A DNA stretch of 64,000 nucleotides from Falsiroseomonas bella (lineage in GTDB: Bacteria > Pseudomonadota > Alphaproteobacteria > Acetobacterales > Acetobacteraceae): the NCBI RefSeq assembly GCF_003173615.1, contig NZ_QGNA01000001.1, positions 1,612,001 through 1,676,000 on the forward strand. Reading direction: 5' to 3'. A program made the position numbers and the translations under genes. Positions within the stretch are counted from its first letter, which is position 1, and every line of letters begins with the position of its first letter. The notes beneath the pieces were generated by a model that ran no database searches, was not told the DNA's origin, and saw nothing but the letters and a program-made list of their open reading frames with translations. Shown here in pieces: positions 15,012 through 23,889 of this stretch.

Positions 15012-16004
15012 ATGACCATGAACGCGACACGTCGTGCCCTGATGGCCGGAGCGGCCACGCTGCTCACAGCCGGCGGCGCGGGCGCCCAGCCGGCCTGGCC
15101 CGCGCGCGACCTGCGGCTGGTCTGCCCCTTCCCGCCTGGCGGCACCACCGATGTCGTGGCGCGCCTTGTTGCCGCGGCGCTCGGTGCGCAGCTCGGCCGC
15201 ACAGTGGTGGTGGAGAACCAGCCCGGCGCCGGCAGCACGCTCGCCGCCGGCCGCTTCGCGCGGGAGGCCGACGACCACGCGCTGTTCCTCTCGCAGATCG
15301 CCTCGCACGGGATCGGACCCGCGCTCTACCGCAACCTCGCCTACAATGCGGAGACGGATTTCCGGCCGGTGAAGCTGCTGGTCACGGTGCCGAACGTGCT
15401 GGTGGCCAACAAGACCAAGGTGCCGCAGGCGGATGTGCGCGCCTTCCTGCGCGATGCGAAGGCCAACCCGAACACGCGCACCTTCGCCTCAGCCGGCAAC
15501 GGCACCTCCACGCATCTGACCGGGGAGCTGATCAACCTGCTCTCCGGCGCGCGCATCACGCATGTGCCCTATCGCGGCGCGGGGCCTGGCATGACGGCGG
15601 TGATCGCCGGCGAGGTGGACAGCTTCATCGACAATCTCCCGACCGCCCTGCCGCAGATCCAGACCGGCACGGTCGCGGCACTCGCCGTCACTTCCCGCCA
15701 GCGCCTGCCGGAACTGCCCAACGTGCCGGCGCTGTCGGAACTCGGCGCCGAGTTCGGCATGCAGGATTTCGAGGCCGAGGCCTGGTTCGGCCTGCATGCC
15801 CACCGCTCCGCATCCGATGCGGTGGTGGCGCGCATGTCGGCGGCGCTCGACGCGGCGCTCGCCGATCCCGAGCTGCGGCGCCAGCTCGCGCAGCGCGGCA
15901 CCAATCCGCGCGGCGGCACGCCGGCGGACTACGGCCAGCTCGTCACCTCGGAGCTGGCGCGCTGGAAGCGCGTGGTTGAGGCGGCGAACATCGTCGTGAA
16001 CTGA
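15012..16004 (+). CDS. Bug/TctC-type tripartite tricarboxylate transporter receptor
   Basis: A 330-residue periplasmic solute-binding protein. The signal peptide has a twin-arginine-like start (NATRRALMAGAA) and a GAGAQP cleavage region. The Bug signatures are present: RLVCPFPPGGTTDVVARL near the mature N-terminus, VVVENQPGAGSTLAA, and HVPYRGAGPGMTAVIAGEVD. These proteins bind small organic acids or similar ligands for TctAB transporters or two-component sensors. No tctA/tctB is nearby, which is usual for this expanded family. GGAGGG precedes ATG 15012. It is divergent from the nitrile hydratase-like gene across 111 bases, so a shared control region and a nitrile- or acid-related ligand are possible. 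Confidence 0.9.
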   Translation: MTMNATRRALMAGAATLLTAGGAGAQPAWPARDLRLVCPFPPGGTTDVVARLVAAALGAQLGRTVVVENQPGAGSTLAAGRFAREADDHALFLSQIASHGIGPALYRNLAYNAETDFRPVKLLVTVPNVLVANKTKVPQADVRAFLRDAKANPNTRTFASAGNGTSTHLTGELINLLSGARITHVPYRGAGPGMTAVIAGEVDSFIDNLPTALPQIQTGTVAALAVTSRQRLPELPNVPALSELGAEFGMQDFEAEAWFGLHAHRSASDAVVARMSAALDAALADPELRRQLAQRGTNPRGGTPADYGQLVTSELARWKRVVEAANIVVN

Positions 16005-16041
16005 CGGTGCGCCTCGGGCCGCACCGCGCGCGGTGCGGTCC

Positions 16042-16959
16042 CTACGCCTGGTGGCGCTCGATCAGGCCGCGACGGATCTTCCGGCCGCGGTTGATGCGGT
16101 CCTCGATGTAGTCCGCCTGGCCCCAGCGCACGGCGCGGCCCAGCGCATGCGCGTCCTCCACGAAGCGGCCCAGCATCTCCAGCAGCGCCTCGCGGTTGTT
16201 GAGGAAGACGTCGCGCCACATCGTGGGATCGCTCGCCGCGATGCGGGTGAAGTCACGGAAGCCGCCCGCGGCGAATTTCAGCACCTGCTCCTTCGTCTCC
16301 TCCGCCAGGTCGTCGGCCGTGGAGCAGATCGTGAAGGCGATCAGGTGCGGCAGGTGCGACACGATCGCGACGATCTTGTCATGCGTCACCGGATCCAGCG
16401 TCTCCACCATGCTGCCGCAGCGGCGCCAGAGCTCGGCGATCTTCTGCACCGCCTGCGGATCGCTGCCGGCCAGCGGCGTCAGCATCGTGTAGCGGCCCTC
16501 GAACAGCTCGGCGAAGCCGGCATCGGGGCCGGAATGCTCGGTGCCGGCCATCGGATGCGCGGGCACGAGATGCACGCCCTTCGGCAGCAGCGGCGTCAGG
16601 TCGCGCACCACGCTTCCTTTCGTGGAGCCGACATCGCTCACGATGGCGCCGGGCGCGAGATGCGGCGCGATGCGGGCCATGACCTCGGCGTAGGCGCCGA
16701 CGGGAATGCAGAAGATCACGCCATCGGCGCCCTCGACCGCTTTCGCCGCATCCTCCTCCACCACGTCGGCGAGGCCGAGCTCGCGCACGCGGTCGAGCGT
16801 GGCCTGGCTGCGCGCGGTCACCACCAGCGTGCGCGCGATGTCGCCGCGCGCGCGGGCGACACGCGCGATGGAACTGCCGATCAGGCCGACGCCGATCAGG
16901 CAGAGCCGCTGGAACAGCGGCTCCGGCGCGCCCTGTGCCGTCGGCGCGTCAGCGGCCAC
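16042..16959 (-). CDS. tyrA: Prephenate/arogenate dehydrogenase
   Basis: A 305-residue NAD(P)-dependent dehydrogenase of tyrosine synthesis. The dinucleotide fold is seen in [20 protein letters not shown]. It is followed by [25 protein letters not shown] (substrate site His) and the C-terminal helical dimer domain ([35 protein letters not shown]). The lack of an ACT domain fits short alphaproteobacterial cyclohexadienyl dehydrogenases. Its start overlaps the end of hisC by 11 bases; with the chorismate mutase gene upstream, the three form one operon for aromatic amino acids. Confidence 0.93.
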   Translation of the reverse strand: MAADAPTAQGAPEPLFQRLCLIGVGLIGSSIARVARARGDIARTLVVTARSQATLDRVRELGLADVVEEDAAKAVEGADGVIFCIPVGAYAEVMARIAPHLAPGAIVSDVGSTKGSVVRDLTPLLPKGVHLVPAHPMAGTEHSGPDAGFAELFEGRYTMLTPLAGSDPQAVQKIAELWRRCGSMVETLDPVTHDKIVAIVSHLPHLIAFTICSTADDLAEETKEQVLKFAAGGFRDFTRIAASDPTMWRDVFLNNREALLEMLGRFVEDAHALGRAVRWGQADYIEDRINRGRKIRRGLIERHQA

Positions 16960-18037
16960 GCGCGAATTCCGTCAGCGCCTCGACCACCAGCGTGCATTCC
17001 TCGGCGGTACCGATGGTGACGCGCAGCGTCTGCGCCAGCCCATAGCCGCCCATGGCGCGCACGATCAGCCCGCGCGAGCGAAGATGCGCATCGGCCGCCT
17101 TGGCGCGCGCCGCGTCGCCGAAATCCACCAGCACGAAGTTGCCCTCGCTCGGCCACACCTTGAGGCCGGCGGCGGTCAGCGCATCGGTGACCTTGCCGCG
17201 CCATTCGGTGTTGTGCGCGACGGACTTCTCCACCCAGCCGGGCTCGGACAGCGCGGCGATGCCGGCCACCATGGCCGCGGAATTCACGTTGAACGGCCCG
17301 CGCACGCGCCCCAGCACGTCGACGATGGCGGGCGGCGCGTAGCACCAGCCCAGCCGCATGCCCCCCAAGCCGTAGATCTTGGAGAAGGTGCGGGTCATCA
17401 CCGTGTTGCCGCCGCCGGCATCCACCAGCTTCGCCCCCGCATCGTAATCCGGACGGGTGACGTATTCGGCATAGGCGCTGTCCAGCACCAGCAGCACGTC
17501 CTCCCGCAGGTTGCGTCGCAGCCGCTCCATCTCCGACTGCGGCAGGATGGAGCCGGTGGGGTTGTTCGGGTTGGCCAGGAACATCAGCCGGGTGCGCGGC
17601 CCGACGGCCGCGAGCAGCCCGTCCACATCGGCGGTCAGGTTCTTCTCCGGCACCTTGATCACGCGGCAGCCGGCCCAGCGGCCGGTCAGGTCGTACATCA
17701 TGAAGCCGTGGGCCGACATCACGAGCTCCGTGCCCTCTCCGCCATAGGCGAGGATCAGCATGGCGAGGATCTCGTCCGAGCCGTTGCCGCAGACGATGCG
17801 CGCGGGGTCCAGGCCGAAGCGCGCGCCGATCGCCTCGCGCAGCGCCGTCGCGCCGCCATCGGGGTAGCGATGCGCCTCCTTCGCGGCCTCGGCGATGGCC
17901 TGGATCGCGCCGGGCGGCGGGCCGAAGGCGCCCTCGTTGGAGGACAGCTTGATTACCCGGTTGACGCCCGGGACCTTGGACTCCCCGCCGACATAGGGCT
18001 CGACCGAGAGGACGGAGGGGCGCGGCATCACGCTCAT
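16949..18037 (-). CDS. hisC: Histidinol-phosphate / aromatic aminotransferase
   Basis: A 362-residue fold-type I PLP enzyme. It has [15 protein letters not shown] near the N-terminus, [18 protein letters not shown], and the Schiff-base Lys in [17 protein letters not shown]. In this operon, between a chorismate mutase and tyrA, it probably serves as the aromatic aminotransferase for phenylalanine and tyrosine as well as, or instead of, histidine synthesis. The start codon ATG 18037 lies 38 bases after the chorismate mutase stop. The next gene overlaps its stop. Confidence 0.92.
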   Translation of the reverse strand: MSVMPRPSVLSVEPYVGGESKVPGVNRVIKLSSNEGAFGPPPGAIQAIAEAAKEAHRYPDGGATALREAIGARFGLDPARIVCGNGSDEILAMLILAYGGEGTELVMSAHGFMMYDLTGRWAGCRVIKVPEKNLTADVDGLLAAVGPRTRLMFLANPNNPTGSILPQSEMERLRRNLREDVLLVLDSAYAEYVTRPDYDAGAKLVDAGGGNTVMTRTFSKIYGLGGMRLGWCYAPPAIVDVLGRVRGPFNVNSAAMVAGIAALSEPGWVEKSVAHNTEWRGKVTDALTAAGLKVWPSEGNFVLVDFGDAARAKAADAHLRSRGLIVRAMGGYGLAQTLRVTIGTAEECTLVVEALTEFARGR

Positions 18038-18075
18038 GGCGGGCAGGACCTCGGCGGGCGGTGGTGTGGTGTCGG

Positions 18076-18861
18076 TCAGTCGGCGATGGGGGCGGCGTAG
18101 CCGCCGAGCACCGTGGCCCCGAGCGAGGCGAGGCGCGGATCGCCTGCGGCCAGCAGGCCGGGCACCTCGACCAGGGCCAGATCGTGCTCATGGAGCAGCA
18201 CCGGCCCGCCGAGGCCCGCCGCCTCCAGCCCGGCCTCGCCCCGCCCGGCCGGCACGCGGACCAGGGTGCGATCGTCGCCGGAGGCATCGGGCGGGGTGGT
18301 GGAGAGCAGGAAGACCGTCTCGGCGCCGTGGCCGAAGAAGGGCAGGCGCGCCGTGACGAGCAGGCGCGAGGGGAAATGCGTGCGCCACCATCGCCCGGCG
18401 GCCGGCAGCGCGACGAGGGAGGCCTCGCCCGCCTCGCAGGCCGCGAGCGCCGCGGCGTCGGAGCCGAAGCGCCGGACCGGCGCCGCCATGCCGAGATGCG
18501 CGCGCAGCACCTCGACCCCGGCCTCCGGCAGCCAGGCGGCGACGCTGAGCGGCCCCTGCATGGAGGTGGTGGCGGCCAGCAATTCGCGCCACAGCCGGAC
18601 CAGCGCCGTGCGTGGCAGCGGACCGGCATGGCGCGCCAGCAGCCGGCGCAGGATCGCCGCCTCCCGCCCCGGACGGATCGCGGGGCCGTCGCCCTTCGCG
18701 CGGCTGGCCGCGAGCCGCGCGACCACGGCCGCCCGCCGCATCAGCAGGTCGTGCAGGGCGTCGTCGAGCGTGTCGATCTCGGCCCGCAGCGCGGCGAGAT
18801 CGGCCTCGGAAGCAGCGGCGGCCACGTCGTGCCGCGGGTCGGGCGTGGTTGTGTCGGGCAT
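18076..18861 (-). CDS. Chorismate mutase (AroQ) with degenerate C-terminal domain
   Basis: A 261-residue protein. Residues 20-105 are an all-helical AroQ chorismate mutase: [26 protein letters not shown], then [20 protein letters not shown]. Residues 115-261 resemble part of a prephenate dehydratase-like binding fold ([22 protein letters not shown]), but the usual dehydratase TRF motif is not seen. It probably converts chorismate to prephenate for the tyrA/hisC products downstream. ATG 18861 was taken; a TTG at 18912 would add 17 residues that look non-coding. It is first in the operon and divergent from metX. Confidence 0.78.
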   Translation of the reverse strand: MPDTTTPDPRHDVAAAASEADLAALRAEIDTLDDALHDLLMRRAAVVARLAASRAKGDGPAIRPGREAAILRRLLARHAGPLPRTALVRLWRELLAATTSMQGPLSVAAWLPEAGVEVLRAHLGMAAPVRRFGSDAAALAACEAGEASLVALPAAGRWWRTHFPSRLLVTARLPFFGHGAETVFLLSTTPPDASGDDRTLVRVPAGRGEAGLEAAGLGGPVLLHEHDLALVEVPGLLAAGDPRLASLGATVLGGYAAPIAD

Positions 18862-18978
18862 GGAAGGTCCGGGTCCGGGAGGTTGAATAGAACCGGCGGC
18901 CCCCGTCGCCAAGGCGGCGGTTGCCCCGGCGCCCGCGCGCGCCTATTCCTGCGGCCCCTTTCAGGCCCGCAGCCGAGG

Positions 18979-20118
18979 ATGACCGAGGCCCTCGCCCCCG
19001 CCCAGCCGCTCGCCCATCAGCGCGTCCTCTTCGAGGACGGGCTCGCGCTCGATTGCGGCGCGGTGGTCGCCCCGCTGGCCGTCGCCTATCGCACCTATGG
19101 CACGCTGAACGCGGCGCGCAGCAACGCCGTGCTGGTCTGCCATGCGCTCACCGGCGACCAGTATGTGGCGGAGCGCCATCCGCTCACCGGCAAGCCGGGC
19201 TGGTGGGAGGCGGTGGTCGGCCCCAGCCTGCCGATCGACACCACCCGCTACTTCGTGATCTGCGCCAATGTGTTGGGCGGCTGCATGGGAAGCTCCGGCC
19301 CGGCCGAGCCGAAGCCGGACGGCAGCGGCCTGTGGGGCACCGATTTCCCCTCCGTCACCATCCGCGACATGGTCCGCGCCCAGAAGCGCCTGGTCGAGCA
19401 TCTGGGCATCGAGCGGCTGCTGGCCGTGGTCGGCGGCAGCATGGGCGGGATGCAGGTGCTGGAATGGGCGGCGACCTACCCCGACATGGTGGTGGCCGCG
19501 GCCCCGATCGCGACGGCCACCTACCATTCCGCCCAGAACATCGCGTTCCACGAGGTCGGCCGTGCCGCGATTCATGGCGATCCGGACTGGCAGGGCGGCC
19601 GCTACTGGGAGGACGGGCGCATCCCCGCCAAGGGGCTGAGCGTCGCCCGCATGGTCGCGCACATCACCTACCTGTCGGAGCAGGCGCTCGGGCGGAAATT
19701 CGGCCGGCGGCTGCGCGGCGCCTCGGCGCTCACCTTCCTCGAGGACGTGTTCGAGGTGGAGAGCTACCTGCGCCACCAGGGCAGCACCTTCGTCCGCCGC
19801 TTCGACGCGAACAGCTACCTCACCATCACCCGCGCGATGGACTTTTTCGACCTTGGTGCCGAGCGTGGGGGTGACGTGGCGGCAGCCTTCCGTGGCACGC
19901 AGACGCGCTTCCTGGTCGCCTCCTTCAGCTCCGACTGGCTGTTCCCGACCGCCGAGAGCCGCGCGATCGTGCGCGCGCTGAACGCGGCGGCGGCCAATGT
20001 CTCCTTCGTGGAGATCGCGACGGACAAGGGCCACGACGCCTTCCTGCTGGACGAGCCGGTGTTCCACCGTGCGCTTGGCGGATTCCTGCGCGGGGCGGCG
20101 GAGCGGGTGGGGGTCTAG
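18979..20118 (+). CDS. metX: Homoserine O-acetyltransferase
   Basis: A 379-residue alpha/beta-hydrolase-fold enzyme that acetylates (or succinylates) homoserine in methionine synthesis. It has the MetX signatures [10 protein letters not shown] and [13 protein letters not shown], nucleophile Ser154 in GGSMGG, Asp319 in SSDWLFP and His352 in KGHDAFL. ATG 18979 begins the usual N-terminus. In most relatives metW follows directly, but here metW lies 2.7 kb away, past three minus-strand genes. Confidence 0.95.
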   Translation: MTEALAPAQPLAHQRVLFEDGLALDCGAVVAPLAVAYRTYGTLNAARSNAVLVCHALTGDQYVAERHPLTGKPGWWEAVVGPSLPIDTTRYFVICANVLGGCMGSSGPAEPKPDGSGLWGTDFPSVTIRDMVRAQKRLVEHLGIERLLAVVGGSMGGMQVLEWAATYPDMVVAAAPIATATYHSAQNIAFHEVGRAAIHGDPDWQGGRYWEDGRIPAKGLSVARMVAHITYLSEQALGRKFGRRLRGASALTFLEDVFEVESYLRHQGSTFVRRFDANSYLTITRAMDFFDLGAERGGDVAAAFRGTQTRFLVASFSSDWLFPTAESRAIVRALNAAAANVSFVEIATDKGHDAFLLDEPVFHRALGGFLRGAAERVGV

Positions 20119-20143
20119 GGAGCGCTTCAGCGCCCGGCGCCGT

Positions 20144-20803
20144 CTAGAAGATCCCCGTCCCACCCATCGCAATTGCCCCGAGAGTTACCAGGGCACAGAC
20201 GAGCAGAACCGCACGGCCAGGCAGCAGATTGCCGCGGCCTTCGGCGCGAAGTTGCAGCCACGACGCGACGGCATGGGTACCGAACGCGAGCGAGATGAAC
20301 ATGGACGGCCCGTAGATGCCCGCCCCGCCCGTCGCTGGGCGGAAAGCAAAGAACAGCGCCGCTAGCACAACGCCGCATAGCAGCGCGCCGAGGAGGTGGA
20401 TTTTTACCCAGGCAGACGCCAAGGGCCGAGCATCAAGATCGTGAAAGATGTAGACAACGGTGCCGACCGCAGCGGCGGCGAAGACCACACCCGGCAAACC
20501 CAGCGCGAAGACCGTGGTGGCGCCGACAATGAAGCCGCCGGCGTAAGCGAGACTCATGATGATCGGCAGGGAGATGACGAACGCCGCCGCAAGCCAGCCG
20601 CGCCGAAAACTGAGCAGCGCCCATCCCGCAAGGTAGGGCATCACCACGTACCAGGGTAGCGCAAACCCAGTTCTGCCGTTGGGCGCAGGAAGAAGCAGGA
20701 ACGCGAGCCATCCCAACATGGCCGAGCCAACCAGAATCGCTGCGTAGAAAGCGCCTTGCATCACGTGAGCGGGCCTCGCTCTGGCTACGGTATCTGCTTG
20801 CAT
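20144..20803 (-). CDS. Multi-pass membrane protein, unknown
   Basis: A 219-residue protein with about six hydrophobic segments (for example AAILVGSAMLGWLAFLLL and ALFFAFRP-flanking helices). No family was recognised. The coding DNA looks less GC-biased than the neighbours, with many A/T-ending codons, which suggests later arrival. Neither possible start has a clear ribosome site. ATG 20803 is inside a palindrome with a TTGCAC -35-like half, so ATG 20761 (MQGAFYAAI) may be the real start. It lies between metX and metW and is convergent with metX. Confidence 0.65.
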   Translation of the reverse strand: MQADTVARARPAHVMQGAFYAAILVGSAMLGWLAFLLLPAPNGRTGFALPWYVVMPYLAGWALLSFRRGWLAAAFVISLPIIMSLAYAGGFIVGATTVFALGLPGVVFAAAAVGTVVYIFHDLDARPLASAWVKIHLLGALLCGVVLAALFFAFRPATGGAGIYGPSMFISLAFGTHAVASWLQLRAEGRGNLLPGRAVLLVCALVTLGAIAMGGTGIF

Positions 20804-20813
20804 TCAGTGCAAG
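20797..20813 (-). promoter_or_regulatory. Palindromic operator candidate, TTGCACTNNNTGCAA type
   Basis: On the minus strand the sequence reads CTTGCACTGAATGCAAG, an inverted repeat with TTGCA arms. It covers the first ATG of the unknown membrane gene. A near-identical palindrome stands at 29044-29060 before another small membrane-protein gene (12 of 15 core bases are the same). The TTGCAC half could also be the -35 element. Confidence 0.45.
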
Positions 20814-20856
20814 TATGACCCGACAGACTCATCCGCAACAGAGTTCCCCGGCGCCC

Positions 20857-22164
20857 TCAGATGTATGATTTCGTTGCTGGTCCAGGATCGCATTTGCCAT
20901 CAACATCCGCCCTCTCGCACGCCGCCGCGCGCTCGGTCAGAAATTCCCGCTCCCGCTCGTTCCGCGTCAGCGTCGCGGCGCGTTCGAAGCAGGCGCGCGC
21001 TTCCGCCACGCGGCCAGCACGCAGCAGGAAATCACCCTTCGCCGCCGGCAGCGGCGCGTAGCCCTGCATCGCCGGCAGATCCTCGATCTGCGCCAGCAGC
21101 GCCAATCCTTGCTGCGGCCCGAAGGCCATGCTGTGCGCCACGGCGCGGTTCAGGGCGACGACCGGCGTCGTCATCACCTCCAGCAGCCTGTCGTAGAGCG
21201 CCGCGATGCGCGGCCAGTCCGTCGCCTCCGCGCGCGGCACACGCGCATGGCAGGCGGCCAGGGCCGCCTGCAGGACATAGGGGCCGCGTGCGCCGCCCAG
21301 CGCCTCGGCACGCGCCAGCGCATCCAGGCCACGGCGGATCAGCAGCCGGTCCCACCGGGAGCGGTCCTGCTCCGGCACCGGCACGAGCGACCCGTCGCGG
21401 CGCGTGCGCGCGGCGAAGCGCGAGGCCTGCAACTCCATCAGCGCCAGCAGGCCGAGCACTTCCGGCTCTTCCGGCAACAGGCCGGCCAGGATGCGGCCCA
21501 GGCGCTGCGCCTCGGCGCAGAGGGCCGGACGGATCAAATCCTCCCCGGCCGTCGCGGCATAGCCCTCGTTGAAAACTAGGTAGATCACCTCGAGCACGGA
21601 GCCGAGGCGCTCGGCGCGCGCCGCGCCGCGCGGCACCTCGAAGCGCAGGCCGGCGCCGCCGAGCGTGCGCTTGGCGCGCACGATGCGCTGCTGGATGGTC
21701 GCCTCCGGCGTCAGGAAGGCGCGGGCGATCTCCTCCGTGGTCAGGCCGCCGAGCAGGCGGAGCGTCAGCGCCACGCGCGCCTCGCGCGAGAGCAGCGGAT
21801 GGCAGGCGGCGAAGATCAGGCCGAGCAGCTCGTCTCCGAGCTCGTCGTCCAGCGCGGCCTCGAGCGCGGCGTGACCGTCATCGGCTTCCTGCGACTCACG
21901 CAGGATCGCGGCATGCTTGCGGTCGCGCATCCTGACGTGGCGCAGCGCGTCCAGCGCGCGGCGCCGCGCCGCCGCCATCAGCCAGGCGCCGGGATTGCGC
22001 GGCACGCCGGATTGCGGCCACTCGGCAAGCGCAATCACCAGCGCATCCTGCGCCAGGTCCTCGGCGCGGCCGACATCGCGCGTCAGCCGGGCGAGGCCGG
22101 CGATCAGCCTCGCCCGCTGGATGCGAAAGACAGCCTCGATCGCGCGGTGCGTCTCATCCGCCAC
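20857..22164 (-). CDS. ECF42-type RNA polymerase sigma factor with TPR-like C-terminus
   Basis: A 435-residue sigma-70 family protein. Region 2 covers residues 10-85 (IEAVFRIQRARLIAGLARL, AEDLAQDALVIALAEWP, NPGAWLMAAARRRALDALR). Region 4 covers about 115-180 (REARVALTLRLLGGLTTEEIARAFL, IQQRIVRAKRTL). A long helical C-terminal domain of about 230 residues follows (GPYVLQAALAACHA, LLRAGRVAEARACFERA), as in ECF42 sigma factors, which have a C-terminal TPR-like extension instead of an anti-sigma partner. It lies 35 bases downstream of a YCII/DGPF gene, the hallmark context of ECF42. Its C-terminal tail KSYI is short and polar. Confidence 0.87.
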   Translation of the reverse strand: MADETHRAIEAVFRIQRARLIAGLARLTRDVGRAEDLAQDALVIALAEWPQSGVPRNPGAWLMAAARRRALDALRHVRMRDRKHAAILRESQEADDGHAALEAALDDELGDELLGLIFAACHPLLSREARVALTLRLLGGLTTEEIARAFLTPEATIQQRIVRAKRTLGGAGLRFEVPRGAARAERLGSVLEVIYLVFNEGYAATAGEDLIRPALCAEAQRLGRILAGLLPEEPEVLGLLALMELQASRFAARTRRDGSLVPVPEQDRSRWDRLLIRRGLDALARAEALGGARGPYVLQAALAACHARVPRAEATDWPRIAALYDRLLEVMTTPVVALNRAVAHSMAFGPQQGLALLAQIEDLPAMQGYAPLPAAKGDFLLRAGRVAEARACFERAATLTRNEREREFLTERAAACERADVDGKCDPGPATKSYI

Positions 22165-22199
22165 GCCCCGTCATCGGACGGGGCGTGGCCGGAGGCAAG

Positions 22200-22619
22200 C
22201 TATCCGCCGAGTTCCTTGCGCAGCCGCGCCTCGCGCTCGATGCTCTCGGGCGTGAGCACGTCCGAGAAATCCTCCATCTCGTAGAGCGGGCGGATGTCGA
22301 TGTCGCTCGGGCCGAACATCGGGTTGGGGCAGCGCTTCACCCAGGCGACTGCCTCCTCCATGTCTTTCACCTGCCAGATCCAATAGCCGGCGACGAGCTC
22401 GCGCGTCTCGGCGAAGGGACCATCGGTCACGGTGCGGCTCGCGCCGTCGAAATGCACCCGCTTCGCCTGGGAACTCGGCTTCAGCCCGTCGCCCGCCAGC
22501 ATGATGCCGGCCTTCGCCAGCTCCTCGTTGTATTTCATCATCGCGTCCATCAGCTCCGGCGTGGGCGGGCGGCCCGCCTCGCTGTCCTCGGTCGCCTTGA
22601 CCATCACCATCACGCGCAT
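22200..22619 (-). CDS. YCII/DGPF-domain protein, partner of ECF42 sigma factor
   Basis: A 139-residue YciI-related protein with the diagnostic TVTDGPFAETRELVAGYWIWQV motif, a start MRVMVMVKATEDSEAG, and DIDIRPLYEMEDF near the end. DGPF proteins are small, of unclear enzymatic function, and recur next to ECF42 sigma factors, of which they are usual targets. A GAGGAG ribosome site precedes ATG 22619. The gene is first in a two-gene operon with the sigma factor, behind an ECF42-like promoter at 22674-22700. Confidence 0.88.
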   Translation of the reverse strand: MRVMVMVKATEDSEAGRPPTPELMDAMMKYNEELAKAGIMLAGDGLKPSSQAKRVHFDGASRTVTDGPFAETRELVAGYWIWQVKDMEEAVAWVKRCPNPMFGPSDIDIRPLYEMEDFSDVLTPESIEREARLRKELGG

Positions 22620-22673
22620 CGGTGTTCATCTCCTCGCTTTCGGGTTGGCCGGTGCGGCCTTCCCTGCCCCTGC

Positions 22674-22700
22674 GACGAACGGGGCCTGGCGGGATCGACA
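22674..22700 (-). promoter_or_regulatory. ECF42-like promoter of the YCII-sigma operon
   Basis: On the minus strand TGTCGA (22700-22695) is followed by a 17-base spacer and CGTC (22677-22674). This matches the -35 TGTCGA / -10 CGA/TC pattern reported for ECF42 promoters. It lies about 55 bases before the YCII start, on the right strand, which suggests autoregulation of the operon by its own sigma factor. Confidence 0.6.
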
Positions 22701-22848
22701 TCGGGCCCGAAGTTTCCCTCGGCGTGAAGGTGCGAAGGCCCGTGGGGCGCGCGCTCGTGAACGGCGTCGCACCCGCCCGGCCGCCCCTGGACCGAGGCGG
22801 CCGCCGCGTCTAGATGACCCGCCTGCAGCACACGGGAACGGAAAGACG

Positions 22849-23490
22849 GTGCCGGACGCCCCGGGCGAGGTGCGCTTCGTCGCGAAGAACATGCGGCTCG
22901 ACCTTCGCCTGATCGCGGAGATGGTCGCGCCCGGCGCGCGCGTGCTCGACATCGGCTGCGGCGACGGCGCGCTGATCGAGCACCTGATCCGCGAGAAGGG
23001 CGCCGATGCGCGCGGCATCGAGATCGACATGGCCGAGGCCACCGAGGCCGTCGCGGCCGGGCTGCCGGTGATCCATGGCGATGCCGACAACGACCTCGCC
23101 TTCTATCCGGACGGCGCCTTCGACTACGTGGTGCTCAGCCGCACGCTGCAGGCGGTGGAGAAGCCGCGCGAGGTGCTGCGCCAGATGCTGCGCATCGGCC
23201 GCTACGCCATCGTCTCCTTCCCGAATTTCGGCCACTGGCAGCTCCGCTGGACACTGCTGACCGCGGGCCGGATGCCCGACAACGAGACCTGGGACCGCCC
23301 CTGGTACGAGACGCCGAACATCCACCCCTGCACCATCCGCGACTTCTTCGCGCTCTGCGCGATGGAGCGCTACGTCGTGGAGCGGTGGCTCGCGGTGGAC
23401 GACAAGGGCCTTCGCTCGCCCTGGAAGCGGTCGCCCTGGCTGGCCAACCTGTTCGGCGAGCAGGCGCTGTTCCTGCTGCGCCGGGGATAG
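22849..23490 (+). CDS. metW: Methionine biosynthesis protein MetW (methyltransferase fold)
   Basis: A 213-residue class I SAM-dependent methyltransferase-like protein. Residues 15 onwards match MetW: MRLDLRLIAEMVAPGARVLDIGCGDG (SAM motif), then VVLSRTLQAVEKPREVLRQMLRIG and VSFPNFGHWQLR, and a WYDTPNIH-like WYETPNIHPCTIRDF. MetW works with MetX in methionine synthesis in many proteobacteria. GTG 22849 was taken because similarity begins shortly after it; ATG 22891 is possible. It is separated from metX by three minus-strand genes, a break in the usual metX-metW pair. Confidence 0.88.
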   Translation: MPDAPGEVRFVAKNMRLDLRLIAEMVAPGARVLDIGCGDGALIEHLIREKGADARGIEIDMAEATEAVAAGLPVIHGDADNDLAFYPDGAFDYVVLSRTLQAVEKPREVLRQMLRIGRYAIVSFPNFGHWQLRWTLLTAGRMPDNETWDRPWYETPNIHPCTIRDFFALCAMERYVVERWLAVDDKGLRSPWKRSPWLANLFGEQALFLLRRG

Positions 23491-23512
23491 GGCGCGCCCC
23501 GCGCCACGCGGC

Positions 23513-23701
23513 TCAGTGCAGCGCCTGCACGGCGCCCGCCCTGGAGAGATCCGGCACGAGCGCAGCCGCCATCGCCGCGTGCTGCGCCGCGGCCTCGGCG
23601 CCCAGGCGCCGGCATTCGGCCTCGACATAGGCCAGCATCAGGACAAGGGCGGAACGATCGTCCGTCGTCACTTCCGCCTTCGCACCCGCGCGAATCTTCA
23701 T
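23513..23701 (-). CDS. Small hypothetical protein
   Basis: A 62-residue protein with no recognised family. It starts MKIRAGAKAEVTTDDRSALV and continues as an amphipathic helix rich in Ala and Glu with a single Cys (AYVEAECRRLGAEAAA). A weak GGAC precedes ATG 23701. It is plausible as a real gene because codon usage is normal and a promoter-like, AT-richer region with inverted repeats lies upstream. It is convergent with metW. Confidence 0.45.
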   Translation of the reverse strand: MKIRAGAKAEVTTDDRSALVLMLAYVEAECRRLGAEAAAQHAAMAAALVPDLSRAGAVQALH

Positions 23702-23757
23702 CGTCCAAGGTCCTGGTGAATACGTCCGAGAGCAGCAGAGCATGCTTTGCATACAAC

Positions 23758-23846
23758 TCACGCCTGCGTGAAGGCACAATCGGTCGCCGCCTTGTTCAAT
23801 TGTTGGTTGGATCCGATCTGCTGCAATATCAATGCGTGAACACGCA
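23758..23846. repeat. Two GCGTG inverted repeats upstream of a small gene
   Basis: TCACGCCTGCGTGA (23758-23771) has perfect 6-base arms around CT. TGCGTGAACACGCA (23833-23846) has perfect 6-base arms around AA. Both use the same GCGTG/CACGC half-site, about 75 bases apart, in a relatively AT-rich non-coding stretch. They look like paired regulator sites for the minus-strand gene at 23513-23701. The regulator is unknown. Confidence 0.4.
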
Positions 23847-23889
23847 ATCACGATGACGGAATGGATGGGCTCCTCCCACGGTGCCGGAA

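Noticed and set aside
20857-22619. Sigma/YCII/membrane block as a mobile element
   Set aside because: No transposase, integrase, flanking direct repeats or tRNA target was seen, so it is noted only as a probable operon split.
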